From contig NC_049990.1 in NCBI RefSeq assembly GCF_000003815.2, positions 21,998,798 to 22,062,797 on the forward strand: a DNA stretch of 64,000 nucleotides, read 5' to 3'. Source of the DNA: Branchiostoma floridae. Taxonomy: Eukaryota; Chordata; Leptocardii; Amphioxiformes; Branchiostomatidae. The notes under the pieces are model-generated. The model did not search any database. It saw nothing but the letters and a program-made list of their open reading frames with translations, and had not been told where the DNA came from. Shown here piece after piece: positions 41,001 through 51,814 of the stretch; the first letter of the stretch is position 1; each line of letters opens with the position of its first letter. Position numbers and translations under genes: made by a program.

Positions 41001-42006
41001 TTTACCAACAAATTTCTACCCATTTTGAACTACATGGTACGGTCCGCCTGTGACACGTGGAGGTCAAGGAGTCATGACCCATGGGCCTAAGGAACGCGTC
41101 AACTGTGCTGTGCAGGCTAGGGGTGGAATCAACCAAACCAGGCTGGGGGGTTGTAATGCTTCAGAAGTTTATGACAAAAATGCCCCTGCTATCCATAAAC
41201 TAGCCGCTAGGGGGCCCAAACTTATGTCATTAATTCCTGACCACAAGAGCTATCTAACGCCCAAAATTCGTGACCATAGCTTGTTCAAAAGATGAGAAAA
41301 CACACCCGGAAGTTGCGCTGCAGTACCAAGGAAAGCCGCTAGGGGGCCCAAAATCTAATCATTTCCAGCTTTCATCACACCCTACCAACACACCAAGTAT
41401 GAAACCAATCCACCAAGCCGTTCTTGAGTTATCTTGTTTACACACACACAGACAAACGCAGGGTAAAATATAACCTCCATTCCATTACATTTCATGGAGG
41501 TAAAAAGACAGTTCACACTCATAAACGTAGACGAAACGCCAGCTTTTTTTAAAAGCACTTGTTTTTATCTCTTCTCGCTACGGTTCATCACTGGGGTGGG
41601 ATGAGGGACGGGGGGGGGGGATGCAAACTTAGCCTCGTTTAGGATTAGATTACTGGTTATGTAAAAATAAAACCTCGATATTCTATGTTCTGCCAACCTG
41701 ATGAAATAATTTCTGGAGCCAATAAAAACAGTTTGCAATAGTACTACAAGAAATCTAGTCCATGTTGAGTGCCATTCATTGACTGACCACAAACCTCTGA
41801 TTATTGCCCTTTTTTTTTATCTCCCTCAGCTTGCCATGTGGGCTGGGCAGAGTTCTAACTATGGCAGTGGGGCAAACACTGCTGTGCTGGAGCTGGAGCA
41901 AGGGGACCGAGTCTGGCTGGCTATCGGTTCACCAAACAGATATACCATACATAGCAACAGTAACCGCTATGTCAGCTTCACAGGAGCCCTGTTGTACTCT
42001 ACCTAA
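35061..42006 (+). CDS. C1q-1: small secreted C1q-domain protein
   Basis: Coding exons are 35061-35103, 36891-36958, 38298-38461, 38700-38766 and 41830-42006, with consistent phases, giving 172 residues. The signal peptide starts MAVWTLAVLLAVLQ. A 23-residue linker has three Cys (CPTMVCTQTC) that could link chains. The last 135 residues are a C1q domain: VAFTLTRS start, VTFDHVLTDVGG, CQHPGVYQF, and GDRVWLAI near the end. C1q domains form trimers and serve in recognition or signalling; amphioxus has many. No collagen region is encoded, unlike classical C1q. The last intron (38767-41829) is enlarged by a 2.5-kb insertion. Other introns hold a TTAA-type MITE and a LINE end. The ligand is unknown. 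Confidence 0.88.
35679..36212. mobile_element. 534-bp MITE with TTAA target duplication
   Basis: The left end AGGGGCACTCCACTCCAGA and right end TCTGGAGTGGAATGCCCCT are inverted repeats. They continue through GTTATTTTTC and GAAAAATAAC for about 45 bp in total. TTAA flanks both ends (35675-35678 and 36213-36216). TTAA duplications are typical of piggyBac and Kolobok superfamilies. The open frame inside has no transposase features. Confidence 0.8.
36410..36790 (+). mobile_element. 3' end of a LINE retrotransposon
   Basis: From about 36516 a frame encodes a typical ORF2 C-terminus with YGVQLWNKLPQETRS and FRTFRRQVQP, ending at TAG 36633-36635. A 3' tail follows with TTAAATAAATAAAGTAAAG simple repeats to about 36790. 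It is 5'-truncated, as most LINE copies are, and lies in the first coding intron of C1q-1. Confidence 0.7.
37655..37790 (+). repeat. Short tandem repeat in a C1q-1 intron
   Basis: Copies of CTTGTCCCTGGTGCTGAACACC-like units of about 30 bp are repeated four times. The homologous array in the C1q-3 intron is at about 49918-50060. The shared position shows that the introns were duplicated with the genes. Confidence 0.65.
38925..39015. mobile_element. Left arm of a foldback element, interrupted
   Basis: TTTGACTGGAGTGATGCTTCTCACAGC and the following segment match the intact foldback elements in the equivalent introns of C1q-2 (45238-45462) and C1q-3 (51121-51388). Here the element is split by the insertion that follows. 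The continuation CTCGCTACGGTTCATCACTGG is found at about 41575. Confidence 0.6.
39016..41560. mobile_element. 2.5-kb AT-rich insertion of composite repeats in the last C1q-1 intron
   Basis: It lies inside a foldback element that is uninterrupted in the other two C1q genes, so it is an insertion. It starts near a short palindrome (GCGTTTCG...CGAAACGC) and ends near GACGAAACGCCAGC. Two paralogous blocks (40720-40830 and 41160-41275) share CCCCTGC, CTATCTA and GACCATA and encode similar frames (APAVKKL/APAIHKL, KSYLPPK/KSYLTPK), but these look like repeat by-products. The end (41360-41505) matches the dispersed repeat at 31457-32096. No transposase is recognised. Confidence 0.55.
39460..39529 (+). 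pseudogene. tRNA-like sequence, degenerate
   Basis: TTAGCTCAATCGGTAAAG resembles a D arm with A box, and GGTTCGAAACC resembles a T arm with B box. Between them CTTCGGA could be an anticodon loop (TCG, Arg). The acceptor and T stems pair poorly. A T-run directly follows and would end Pol III transcription. It is more likely a tRNA pseudogene or a SINE head than a working tRNA. Confidence 0.45.
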
Positions 42007-42960
42007 ATGGTGTGTCACACACTCCTACAACTAGCTATATATAGCCTCAGGGCAACGTTTTGTTGCACTCTACCTAAAATCTGCCTAAAGGCAATATTTC
42101 ATCAATTTTGAAGTAAGAAATTAATTCTGTCTCCACCAAGTTCATCTTCAGAATGAACAGAATATTTCAAGTATTAAACTTGAGGCAAAGAACCCTAGAC
42201 CTAGTGACATGAAGAAATAAATCTATGGCAGAAGTATTGACTGTTGTGTCTTTTCTTGGCATTGATATGATACTTTTCCATTTTGCACTTGGCTACACAT
42301 ACAGTCTTCTTATTGCTACGATGTTGCTTTTTTATCAACTTTCAAGTCTTTTCAATATGTCGTTTAGTTAATTGCCATATGCATGGCAACACATACCCAG
42401 AGATACTAAAGATGATTCTTACAATGCACTTGTTGCATGATTATCATGACATACAAAACAACGCTATTTATGCAATGTACATACCTTTCTGTAAGCTATG
42501 TGTAAATTTGATAAAGATTGGAAAATAATTCGAATGCTACAGCGTTGAAAAGTGATCGACCCTCTTGACCTCGATCCAACTCCCCGGGAGGGTTTTCGAA
42601 CCCATAACACGTCTCTCAATTGCCAGTGAGGCGTACATTTCTCGGAACGACCTGCCTAGGGCACAGAAACATTGGCTACCCCACGTGAGGTCTCACAATA
42701 GAGTGAGACCTCGCTTCTGGCTTATAGCCAATCAAAGCGTTTAATGATGACTAAGCCGGCAACTGGTACACGTCAAGGGGAATCCCCTGACAACTACCTG
42801 TGCTCTCGTGCCCGAACAACCGGACTGGCAGGTCTGCAAAAATATCAGACGTGTGGAAAATCCTGTGGTAGCCGGACCTAACTGCGTCGTTCCACAGGGC
42901 TGTCCGTAAAGTTGCCTCACACTGTCTTCAGTTAGAAAAGCGTTCGTTATCGTCTTAAGC
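42007..42960. other. Intergenic region between C1q-1 and C1q-2
   Basis: The first 500 bp resemble the 3' flanks of C1q-2 (45846-46330) and C1q-3 (51815-52260); all share the GTGTGTCACA and ATGTTGCTT-type segments. This marks the limit of the duplicated unit. From about 42540 the sequence is unique and leads into the start codon of C1q-2. No TATA box is evident. Confidence 0.45.
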
Positions 42961-45845
42961 ATGAGCACGGAGAAGCTCACTATCGACAGCGATGGTTATC
43001 CCAACCATCGACGCGGGCACGAGCACGGCCCCGTCGCCCTGACTTCGCTGGTCCAACTTCTGACGGCGGGTCTGTCTGTGGTCATCATCGTGCTTGCCAT
43101 CCAACAGGGGACACACATGATAATAGAGGAGGTGTCAGCACGGAAGGGCGCAGCTTCTGATTACCAGAAGATGGTCGCCGACTACGAGAAGGAAGTGGCA
43201 GCCATTAAGGCACAGCGAGAGGTCGACGTGACGTTGTTCAGCGCTCGGCTCGAAGCCCTGGAGGCAAAAATTCTAAACAATGGGCAGATAGAAGGCAACA
43301 TAAACCCACAGGTAAAGACAAGTTGTGGCTAAACATTTTCTAACTCAATCTGTCAGTCATTTGAAGAAATTGCTGTATTGACTTTGGGATCATTGAATTT
43401 TGAGAAGTCAGAAAATGCATTTTTTTAAAATCGAAACGGACTCTTAACTGTGCATGTTTAACAGATGTTGTCAAATGATAAGAATATTCCATTATAATTG
43501 TCGGTAGAAAAGTTCTAAGTTGACTCCGACATGGACATAGAACGTTAAGTTCAAACTGCAGCGATGAAAGTCTTTTGGACCGTGGTCGTTAGACAAAGTT
43601 TGACTGTATCCATAAGTAATGTCGCTCTCCCCGGCCAGTCGGAACCAAGCAAAACCAGGGGTGCCTCTGTTGTGAAGTCATATGCCGGTACTGATAGTGT
43701 CGACGTCCCCTGGCAAACTGGGTCCGCACACCGCCGGGAAAAGAGGGCGGCGAACTCAGTGACATGGCCGGCAGGGGCAGGCGGTAAGTCCACTTCTTTG
43801 TGAGTTGCAGTCAACTTGGCATCCAGCTGGTGTAGGCAGACATATGTAAAAAATCTTCAAACGTAAGTTTGAAAGCCAGTCATGCTCGGTCGACTACTAC
43901 ACTCTGTATGTTAAATGGTGACCAGTTTTAGATATGGCTTCGCCTTTACTTATTGTTAAAGACCCTCAACTTTGGAGGTATACTTTTTGGTGTGTTATAC
44001 AGATTATAAAAATTACAAAGTATACAGATGTGAAAGTCATTTGCATAATCAGAATATTTCATGGAGGTATGTGGTCTCCGAACTCTTGTTGGTTCAGTTT
44101 GGTTTAGAATTTCGTTCTGGTTCGTCTGCAGCCTGCTTGCAGGGTCCGCCTGGGAGGGACGGCCGTGACGGACGGGACTGTCCCTGTGGAGCAAAAGATA
44201 CGGAGGTAGAATACTAATACAACTGATTCAGACTTGGATTTGGGCAGGGATATCTGGCGGCAACTTTCTAGTTATCTCTCCACGCTAGAGTGCTTCTCAA
44301 GTGACGCCCAACGCCCAAGTTGTATTTTTACCCAATGACACCGTGTTTTGAAATAGTGCCTATAACTACTCATTGATTGATCGATCATTTTGTTTGATAA
44401 TAAGTTGTTAGATTATGGTTATTCATTTGTTGTTTAGTTTGACGACTCAAAGAAGCTATAGATCATTTTAATGTTCATCATTTTGATGTTTGCGGCTTTG
44501 GCCGCAACGATGTTTGTTTCTGACAGGCCTAGAATCTAGAATATCGCACATAGTGTTCACTGAATAGATATTTTGTTGGACGTCCACGGGGACTAAGAGT
44601 GACGGTAGAGAAAGCAGGGTACATCCAGACAGGGTTTTCGCTGTTGGGTGTCCCTGCATAGGAGGATGGCAATACATAATGTCACTTCTGTTACAGGTTG
44701 CCTTCACGCTAACCCGTTCCACCGATCTGGGCGTGGTGTCCAGTACAGCTGACCTGACCGTGACCTTTGACCATGTGCTGACTGATGTTGGCGGCAGCTT
44801 TACTGGCGTTACCAACCCGTCCGTCTTCAACTGTCAACATCCAGGTGTCTATCAGTTCAGGTAAAATGCTGATTCTCATACAGCGTCTATCTTTCTTTTC
44901 CATTTTCATTTTCTTTCCATCTCTTCTTCCTCTGAACCAATGACACTTTTTCTTATGTTTTCCAACAGGTGGCATTGCAGCAAGAATTCAGTCACAAGAT
45001 GTCTGGCTATATGTCATGATTGATATTGTTATATTTTCCAGCTTCTCGGCACTGTCCCAGGCAAACCGTTCTGCCTTTGTCAAGCTGATGAAAAACGGAC
45101 AATTTCAGGTTAGTTCTGTAGATTACAGGGTGATCATTTTGTCCATATCAATGTGCTGCAAGTCAAAAGTACCAATAAAAAATGATATTCGAGTTTTCTT
45201 TTACACAAGTTCTGTCTCTCAACTTTGATGTCTATCAGATGTCTCAGAGCTGACTGGAGTTCTGCTTCTCACTGCTTTATGTAGCCGATATAGGTGGCGC
45301 TTCTTGTCACGGTTCATCACTGGGTTTCATCATGGTGGTTTCATGAACCGGGATGAGTGGGATGCAAACTTAGCCTCGTTCTTGCCACAAAAGCGCCACC
45401 TACATTGGCTACATAGAGCTGTGAGATGCAGCACTCCAGTCAAGCTCTGAGGAAGATGTCTGATGGACATCGAAGTGTAATCAGGTGAAAGACATTACTG
45501 GTTAATAATATATAAAAAGAAAACCTCAATATCCTATGTTCCGCCAACCTGATGAAATAATTTTCGGAGCCAATAAAAATGTTTTGTAAGAAATCTAGTC
45601 CATGTTGAGTGCCTTTTATTGACTGACCACAAAGCTCTGATTATTGCCTCTTTTATCATCTCCCTCAGCTTGCCATGTGGGCTGGGCAGGGTTCTACCTA
45701 TGGCAGTGGGGCAAACACTGCTGTGCTGGAGCTGGAGCAAGGGGACCGAGTCTGGATGGCTATCGGTTCACCAAACAGATATGCCATACATAGTAACGGT
45801 AACCGCTATGTCAGCTTCACAGGGGTCCTGTTATACTCTACCTAA
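42961..45845 (+). CDS. C1q-2: type II transmembrane protein with furin-type site, collagen stretch and C1q domain
   Basis: Six exons with matching phases give 325 residues: 42961-43311, 43639-43783, 44132-44205, 44697-44860, 45042-45108 and 45669-45845. The N-terminus (about 1-24) is polar and has no signal peptide. Residues about 25-47 (ALTSLVQLLTAGLSVVIIVL) form one membrane helix. Residues about 55-112 are charged and heptad-like, a probable trimerising coiled coil. Exon 2 encodes HRREKR (148-153), a consensus site for furin-like convertases. Exon 3 encodes four Gly-X-Y triplets (GPPGRDGRDGRD) then CPC. The last 135 residues are a C1q domain nearly identical to those of C1q-1 and C1q-3. 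The order recalls ectodysplasin (membrane anchor, furin site, collagen, TNF fold), but with the related C1q fold. A shed soluble ligand is inferred. Exon 2 is the least certain exon. Confidence 0.85.
45238..45462. mobile_element. Foldback element in the last C1q-2 intron
   Basis: The left arm (TGACTGGAGTTCTGCTTCTCAC, then GTAGGTGGCGC-like sequence) is repeated inverted on the right (GCGCCACCTACATTGGCTACATAGAGC to CACTCCAGTCAAGC). It occupies the same intron position in all three C1q genes. It therefore inserted before the gene duplications. Confidence 0.65.
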
Positions 45846-46379
45846 ATGGTGTGTCACAGACTCCCACAACTAGCCTGAGGGCAATGTTCTGTTGTAATCT
45901 ACCTAAATTCTGCATAAAGGCAACAATATTCCATCAGTTATGAAGTAAGGAATGAATTCTGTTGACACCAAGCTCATTTTCAGAATAAACAGAATATTTC
46001 AAGTATCAAACTTAAGGCAAAGAACCATGGCTAGTGACATAAAGAAATAAATCTACAGTAAAAATACTGACTGTCGTGTCTTTTCTTAGGCGTTGATATG
46101 ATTCTTTTCCATTCTGCACTTGTTTACACAGCATTCCTATTAATAGGATGTTGCTTGCTTTATCATCTTTCAAGTCTTTCCAATATGTCGTCAAGGTACA
46201 CTGTAATTGCCATATGCGTGGTAACACATGCACAGAAACACATATACTACAGAAGACTATTACAACGCACTTGCCGCATTATTATCATGACATAAAACAA
46301 TATCATGATAATAAAAAGATAAGTCAGTAGAAGCTCCAAAGCTCAATAGAATAGTTTCTAATTTGGTCAACGACAATGA

Positions 46380-46480
46380 AAGGTCTCAATAAAATTAACG
46401 ACATCGCAGAAGTACTTGTTGCTTCTTCACCTCAACCTTGTAGATCGGCGGCCGGGGCAGCCGCAATATCTACACCATTA
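46380..46480 (+). other. Relic of a UGT 3' end upstream of C1q-3
   Basis: AGGTCTCAATAAAATTAACGACATCGC, then CTTCACCTCAACCTTGTAGA and CACCATTA, follow the order seen after the UGT-A and UGT-B stop codons (18035-18120, 33611-33720). No UGT exon precedes it here. The duplication that gave C1q-3 therefore carried the tail of a UGT gene with it. Confidence 0.55.
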
Positions 46481-46933
46481 TTAACGCATGCGAATGTTGT
46501 CAATACAATGTTTACCAAGGGCTCGTATCTGTTCATTTCCGCACGATGTGACAATCGACTTTGAGAGCAGTCCTTATTCCATATTTATCAGACACAGTAT
46601 ACTTTCTTCCTAGTACGTAAATCTACTGCTACACATATGAGTGTAAAACAGGTGTGGCAGCCGGACATACGATGTAATTAACCTTTCTGGGACGGTGTGT
46701 AGACAGAAACGTCCATTCGGCACTATATATACAAGTAACATACTTCAGTACGACCAGAACAAATAAGATCTCAGACTTTATCAAGAGTTTTATGGCAGGT
46801 GAAACTACTTTTCCAAAATGTCAATTTCCACACAATAAAGAGAAGCACACATCTGAAGACAGCAATGTTATTAAGGCCATATCGGCCACTAGGTAAAGCA
46901 CTTCTAATTACGGTTGACATCATCAAACCGATC

Positions 46934-46990
46934 TATATAAGCGCGCTGTGACTGCAGGGATCATTTGTTCATCACTGCGGCTTGCGGAGG
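46934..46990 (+). promoter_or_regulatory. C1q-3 TATA box and 5' untranslated exon
   Basis: TATATAA is at 46934-46940. The probable leader exon ends at GGAGG|GTAAGT (46990). It would splice to the acceptor ending at 48252 (TTTACACAG). The layout parallels C1q-1. Confidence 0.55.
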
Positions 46991-48252
46991 GTAAGTAAAA
47001 TATTTCCCCCTTTTTTCATGTCTAGCTATATAACTACTTCTCTGTTAGAGTTCATATATCTCTATAATACTACTTCATGTATAGTTGTCTCTTTCCTATC
47101 TTAGTTGCATTTCATTGTATATGTATTGTATTGTGTTAGATCATTTTGTTACCTGAAATAGGAGTTTTGCGCGTCATATGGATGATCAGATTATTAATTT
47201 TGGGTGAACAGTGATGCATTAAAGTGCAGTATGTCCGCTTGTTCACTAAGTCTAGTACTAGTATACCAGACGAGTAAAGGTGCATTTCCACTGCACTTGC
47301 GTCAAGTTTGCGTCACTGCTGGGTGATACTCAACGAATTTCAGAGAGAAACAACGAATTTTCTTACTTTATGCGTATTTTGTCGGCTAAGTCATACTTTT
47401 ACGTATTAAGCAATATCTAAATTATAAAATTGCAGCGAGAGTACTAGTGCACCTTTCACTCTTACTACTAAGTTCTGAGAAGGTAGAAGGAACACTGTAA
47501 GCAATGACCTCAGGAGAGTCTTAATTACCGTTCTTCCGGTGGGGATCAAGGCTCTAAAGTCAGTAAGCACGACTGTGTGGATACTGAGCAAGGACAACAC
47601 CATATTTGGGACGCAGTCCGGGGCCTTTCCATTAAACTGCCCAGGATATAAGTCATTAGTCTAACTTTCACTAATAGATAAGGAAACATATAAATAGTAC
47701 AGGAGTACTCATGTATTGAGAGAGGACCAGAGAGAGTGTTAGCTTTGGAGAGTGAATACAAGAGTCAACCTTAGACTCCTTTTTTTTTTCTTGGGGATTT
47801 GAGTGTTCGAGCATAGCATCGGCAGCTAGCAGCACAAACTCCTTGTATGGGACGCCATCGAGACCTTCTACAACACCCCTTACACTAAGCACTTTCCTTG
47901 TGGTGAGTAGGAAGTAACTTTGTGTTAGATTGTTCTGGCATAATGTTTCTTTGAAGGAAATAACGGCGACTTTTTGTCCATTTCCCCGTACCTTAAGCTC
48001 ATGGCTTAAGGATATGTTTCAAATTGTAAAGCAAGACAACACCACTTTTCAAAATTTTATATCTCGTAAGTACGTGCCAAGAATTGGCTCTAACCTTGAG
48101 TTAAATCCAAACATGATTCACTTTGAAGCAATGAACGCTGTGAGCACAACGATGTCCGCTACACTTCTAAGAAAGGATTCGAAAAACAACGTCGGGTCTA
48201 ATCAAATCTGGATGTCACATTTATAATCCAGTTCTCCGTGTTGTTTACACAG
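46991..48252 (+). other. Probable leader intron of C1q-3
   Basis: No coding sequence is recognised. The last part (from about 47920, TTGTTCTGGCATAATGTTTC) resembles the leader intron of C1q-1 near 34940. An extra block of about 1 kb is absent from C1q-1. Confidence 0.4.
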
Positions 48253-48270
48253 GCTTCTACAGACACAACA

Positions 48271-51200
48271 ATGGCAGTGTGGACGCTTGCAGTTCTTTTC
48301 GCCGTTTTACAAGGTAGGCAATAGATTGGTAAACCGTATACATGCTTATGCACATTACCTTTTACGTGTAATACTGTACTACCCATCAGTGGCTAGTGAC
48401 CCTGCCTCTAGAGCTGGCAAGGATATTGATTCGTGAGTTTAAAACCCGACTTTGTCGCAAATCCGACTTGAGTGCATTGGTTGTTTTAAATGATTGCAGC
48501 TCTTTAGTGGAACGCGACGTGAATTAAGCCGTGGCCAACCGTGAAATGTTCCTGTCGAAAAAAAAAAGCTAGAGACATTTACTGGGTACAATGTCCTGTA
48601 AATACTGTACAGAGCATCTGTTACAACCAGTGCAGGGTAGCTCAACTTAACATTGAGTTCACATGAGCTTAACTTGTTCGATATTGTCATTAGTTTCGCA
48701 TAGCCTTCACTACACAAATCTTTCTACGCTCTTCCTAGTGACGTCAGGGGACATTGGCAGCCCCGCGATGGTCTGCACACCAACTACACCCCGTGTAAGT
48801 AACGATGTTCTTAAATTTCTTTGTGTGCGTGCATTATTAGCTGTCACTGTTGCCATCTCATTGTCTCATTGCCATCGACTACTGGATGTTAGAAGCCATT
48901 AATAAGTTATGAATGTTCGTTGACTAAGCTCTCATATTTCAACTGATGTGAACAGGTCCCCTTGCCAAACGTAAAATACATAACGTTACCTGTCGACAAC
49001 TGCTATCTTAAGTTTATACACTGTACTCGGTTTATTGGCGCCACAGATTGCCGACAGAAAACCAAAAATGGGTGTTTGGGTGTTTCGTTATACAGTTGAT
49101 AGAAGTTCAAGACATACTTTCCATATATTCGGTCTATGTTTCAAAGTCATGATATGATATCATCAATAAAATTCACATAATGTGGCCATAACTCCATTGA
49201 CAAGAATAGCTGTACAGTAGTACAGTGCAATGCTGTATTGATACAGAAGCGCCGCCTCGCGGTCAAAATCATTACTACAATCATTCCAGGCGTAAAGATT
49301 TTGTTTCCTTATCTGTGATTGGTCAACTTGATAATGACTTGTACAACCCATGCTCATTGGTTACAGGTACGACGTTGACCAATGGTAGCGTATCAATTTA
49401 ACTCGTACGGTAAATTATACCCTGTCTATCAAAATTACCTGTCAGCCATTGGTTAGCTCTGTCCAATTACATTAACGATAGACTCGACGTTAGCCAATCA
49501 ACTTAAGTTTTCTCTTCCTATGTAAACGAAAGACCTGTAGTTTGCTTTTTGGTCAATAGGGATCTCTGTGAGACCGTAAACAACACAGCTGAAACATCCT
49601 CACACTCAGGGTTGACAATCGCGGCAAAGCCTTGTCAACCCTGAGTGTGAGGATGAGCTGAAACAGTGTCGTGAAGAGGGCTTGTATGAGAGATTTTGTT
49701 GTTTCAGCCTTTCTAAAAACCTGTTGTTTTGTTGCTCAGATTTACCTTTGACTGCGTCTGTCCCGGTCTGGGGTGTTGGTTAGTGGGTAACGATACTGAC
49801 GGGCATCGAACCATGGTAGATAGCCGTGTCGACTGCTGCAAACATTTGTTCGTTTATGGTCATTATGGCCATTCGTATGAAGTGTTTTCTTCATTAATTC
49901 ATTGTCTACATAAGGCAAATACACCTGTCCTTGGTGCTGAACGCCATCCACACATAGATAAACTTGTCCCTGTCGCTGAACACCAAACACCATTAAGCGA
50001 GCATACCTGTCCTTGGTGCTGAACACAAACACAAGTAGACACACCTGTCCCTGCACAGTGCATACACATGGTGCCTTTTCCCTAACTACATATAGCACAG
50101 CATGTAACAATCCCTGGATGCTGAAGTCAACAGAAAAAGTCATAATGCTTCAGTTTGCCTTTGCACTTTTCAGTTTTGATGGGATCGATGTTTTCCCACT
50201 TTGATTATGGGCATGAAAAAAATCCCCATAAGTTTGGCAGCCCCTTTCCCATATTTCCTCCATCAGTCCTACCTTTTAAAATTGAGAGACCAGACAGCTT
50301 GTAACAAGAATTGAAGAGATGAAACATGGTGTCACAACCAACAAGACTTTTATTCTTGTATTTAATTATCAGTAACCATGGCCTCAAAACATTAAACTAA
50401 TAATTAATACTAAGTCCCATCTCCACTCCTGTCTGAATCTGCAGACTAGTAGCTTTGTTTCAAACATCCCATTATACAAATCCCAAAGAAATTTTCTCTG
50501 TATAACTTGAACATGCTCTGCCTTTCAGGATATCACCTGTAGCATCAAAATACATTATTTCATTTTTCAGGTTGCCTTTACCCTGACCCGTTCCACCAAT
50601 CTGGGTGGGGTGTCCAGTACAGCTGACCTGACCGTGACCTTTGACCATGTGCTGACTGATGTTGGCGGCAGCTTTACTGACGTCACCAACCCGTCCGTCT
50701 TCAACTGTCAACATCCGGGTGTCTATCAGTTCAGGTAAAATGCTGATCCTCATACAGCGTCTTTCTTTTTTTTCCATTCTCCTTTTCTTTCTATTTCTTC
50801 TTCCTCTGAAACAAAGGTGGCATTGCAGCAAGAATGCAGTCACAATATGTCATTTTGATGTGAACAAGCAAACAGACATGCAATGATTGTACATACTCTG
50901 TCATGATCAATATTGATTATTTTCTAGCTTCTCGGCACTGTCACTGACAGATCGTTCTGCCTTTGTCAAGCTGATGAAAAACAGACAACTTCAGGTTAGT
51001 TAATTTGCATTGTCTACTACTGGGTGATCATTTTGTCCATATCATATCATCAATGTGATGCAAGTCAAAAGTGCAAATAAAAAAGGATATTGGGGTTTTC
51101 TTTTTACATAACCAGTAAAGTCTTCCACAGAGCTTGACTGGAGTACTGCTTCTCACAGCTCTATGTAGCCGATGTTGGTGACGCTTTTGTGGCAACAACA

Positions 51201-51814
51201 CAATCCCAAAAAAAGCTAAGTTTTTATCCCTTCTCGTCACGGTTCATCATTGGGGTTCATGAACCAGGATGAGGGGGATGCAAAATTAGCCTCGTTTTTG
51301 TTGTTGTCGCCACAAAAGTGTCATCTACACTGGCTACATAGAGCTGTGAGAAGCAGCACTAAGGCAAACTCTGAGGAAGATGTCTGATAGACATTGAAGG
51401 TGAGAGACATTACTGGTTATGTCAAAAGAAACCTCAATATCCTATGTTCTGCCAACCAAATAATCATTTCAAGCACTGGCACGGTAGATTGAATCTNNNN
51501 NNNNNNNNNNNNNNNNNNNNNNNNNNNNNNNNNNNNNNNNNNNNNNNNNNNNNNNNNNNNNNNNNNNNNNNNNNNNNNNNNNNNNNNNNNNNNNNNCCAT
51601 TTATTGACTGAACACAAGTTTTTTTCATCTCCATCAGCTTGCCATGTGGGCTGGGCAGAGTTCTTTCCATGGCAGCGGGTCAAACACAGCAGTACTGGAG
51701 CTGGAGCAAGGGGACCGAGTCTGGCTGGCTATCGGGAGACCTGACCTATATGCCATACACAGTAACAGTAACCGCTATGTCAGTTTCACAGGGGTTCTAT
51801 TGTACTCTACTTAA
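48271..51814 (+). CDS. C1q-3: small secreted C1q-domain protein
   Basis: Coding exons are 48271-48313, 48739-48794, 50571-50734, 50928-50994 and 51638-51814, giving 168 residues. The signal peptide starts MAVWTLAVLFAVLQ, one residue different from C1q-1. The linker is four residues shorter than in C1q-1 and keeps a single Cys (AMVCTPTTPR), so its disulfide pattern must differ. The C1q domain contains LTRSTNLGG, VTFDHVLTDVGG, CQHPGVYQF and GDRVWLAI. Compared with C1q-1 the fourth exon reads LTDRSAFVKLMKNRQLQ, with an added basic residue. A 100-N gap lies in the last intron and does not touch exons. It is probably a secreted trimer; ligand unknown. Confidence 0.88.
49598..49652. repeat. Near-perfect 55-nt hairpin
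   Basis: CCTCACACTCAGGGTTGACA and its exact complement are separated by about 13 nt, giving a 21-bp perfect stem. The direct repeat AGCTGAAACA flanks it (about 49588 and 49656). It could be a very short foldback insertion or a small structured RNA. It lies in an intron of C1q-3. Confidence 0.6.
49918..50060 (+). repeat. Short tandem repeat in a C1q-3 intron
   Basis: Units of about 30 bp containing CCTGTCCTTGGTGCTGAAC are repeated four to five times. They are homologous to the array in C1q-1 at 37655-37790. Confidence 0.65.
51121..51388. mobile_element. Foldback element in the last C1q-3 intron
   Basis: Inverted arms GAGCTTGACTGGAGTACTGC and GCAGCACTAAGGCAAACTCTG enclose a loop with CGTCACGGTTCATCATTGG. 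It is the same element as in C1q-2 and, interrupted, in C1q-1. Confidence 0.65.
51497..51596. other. Assembly gap of 100 N
   Basis: A run of 100 undefined bases lies in the last intron of C1q-3. Its true length is unknown. Open frames drawn across it are meaningless. Confidence 0.99.

Noticed and set aside
42570-42640. Reverse-strand GGGTTCGAAAACCC as a tRNA B box
   Set aside because: No A box at the proper distance and no cloverleaf could be drawn.
51417-51683. Open frames running through the N gap
   Set aside because: Undefined bases cannot be translated. The surrounding sequence is a C1q-3 intron.
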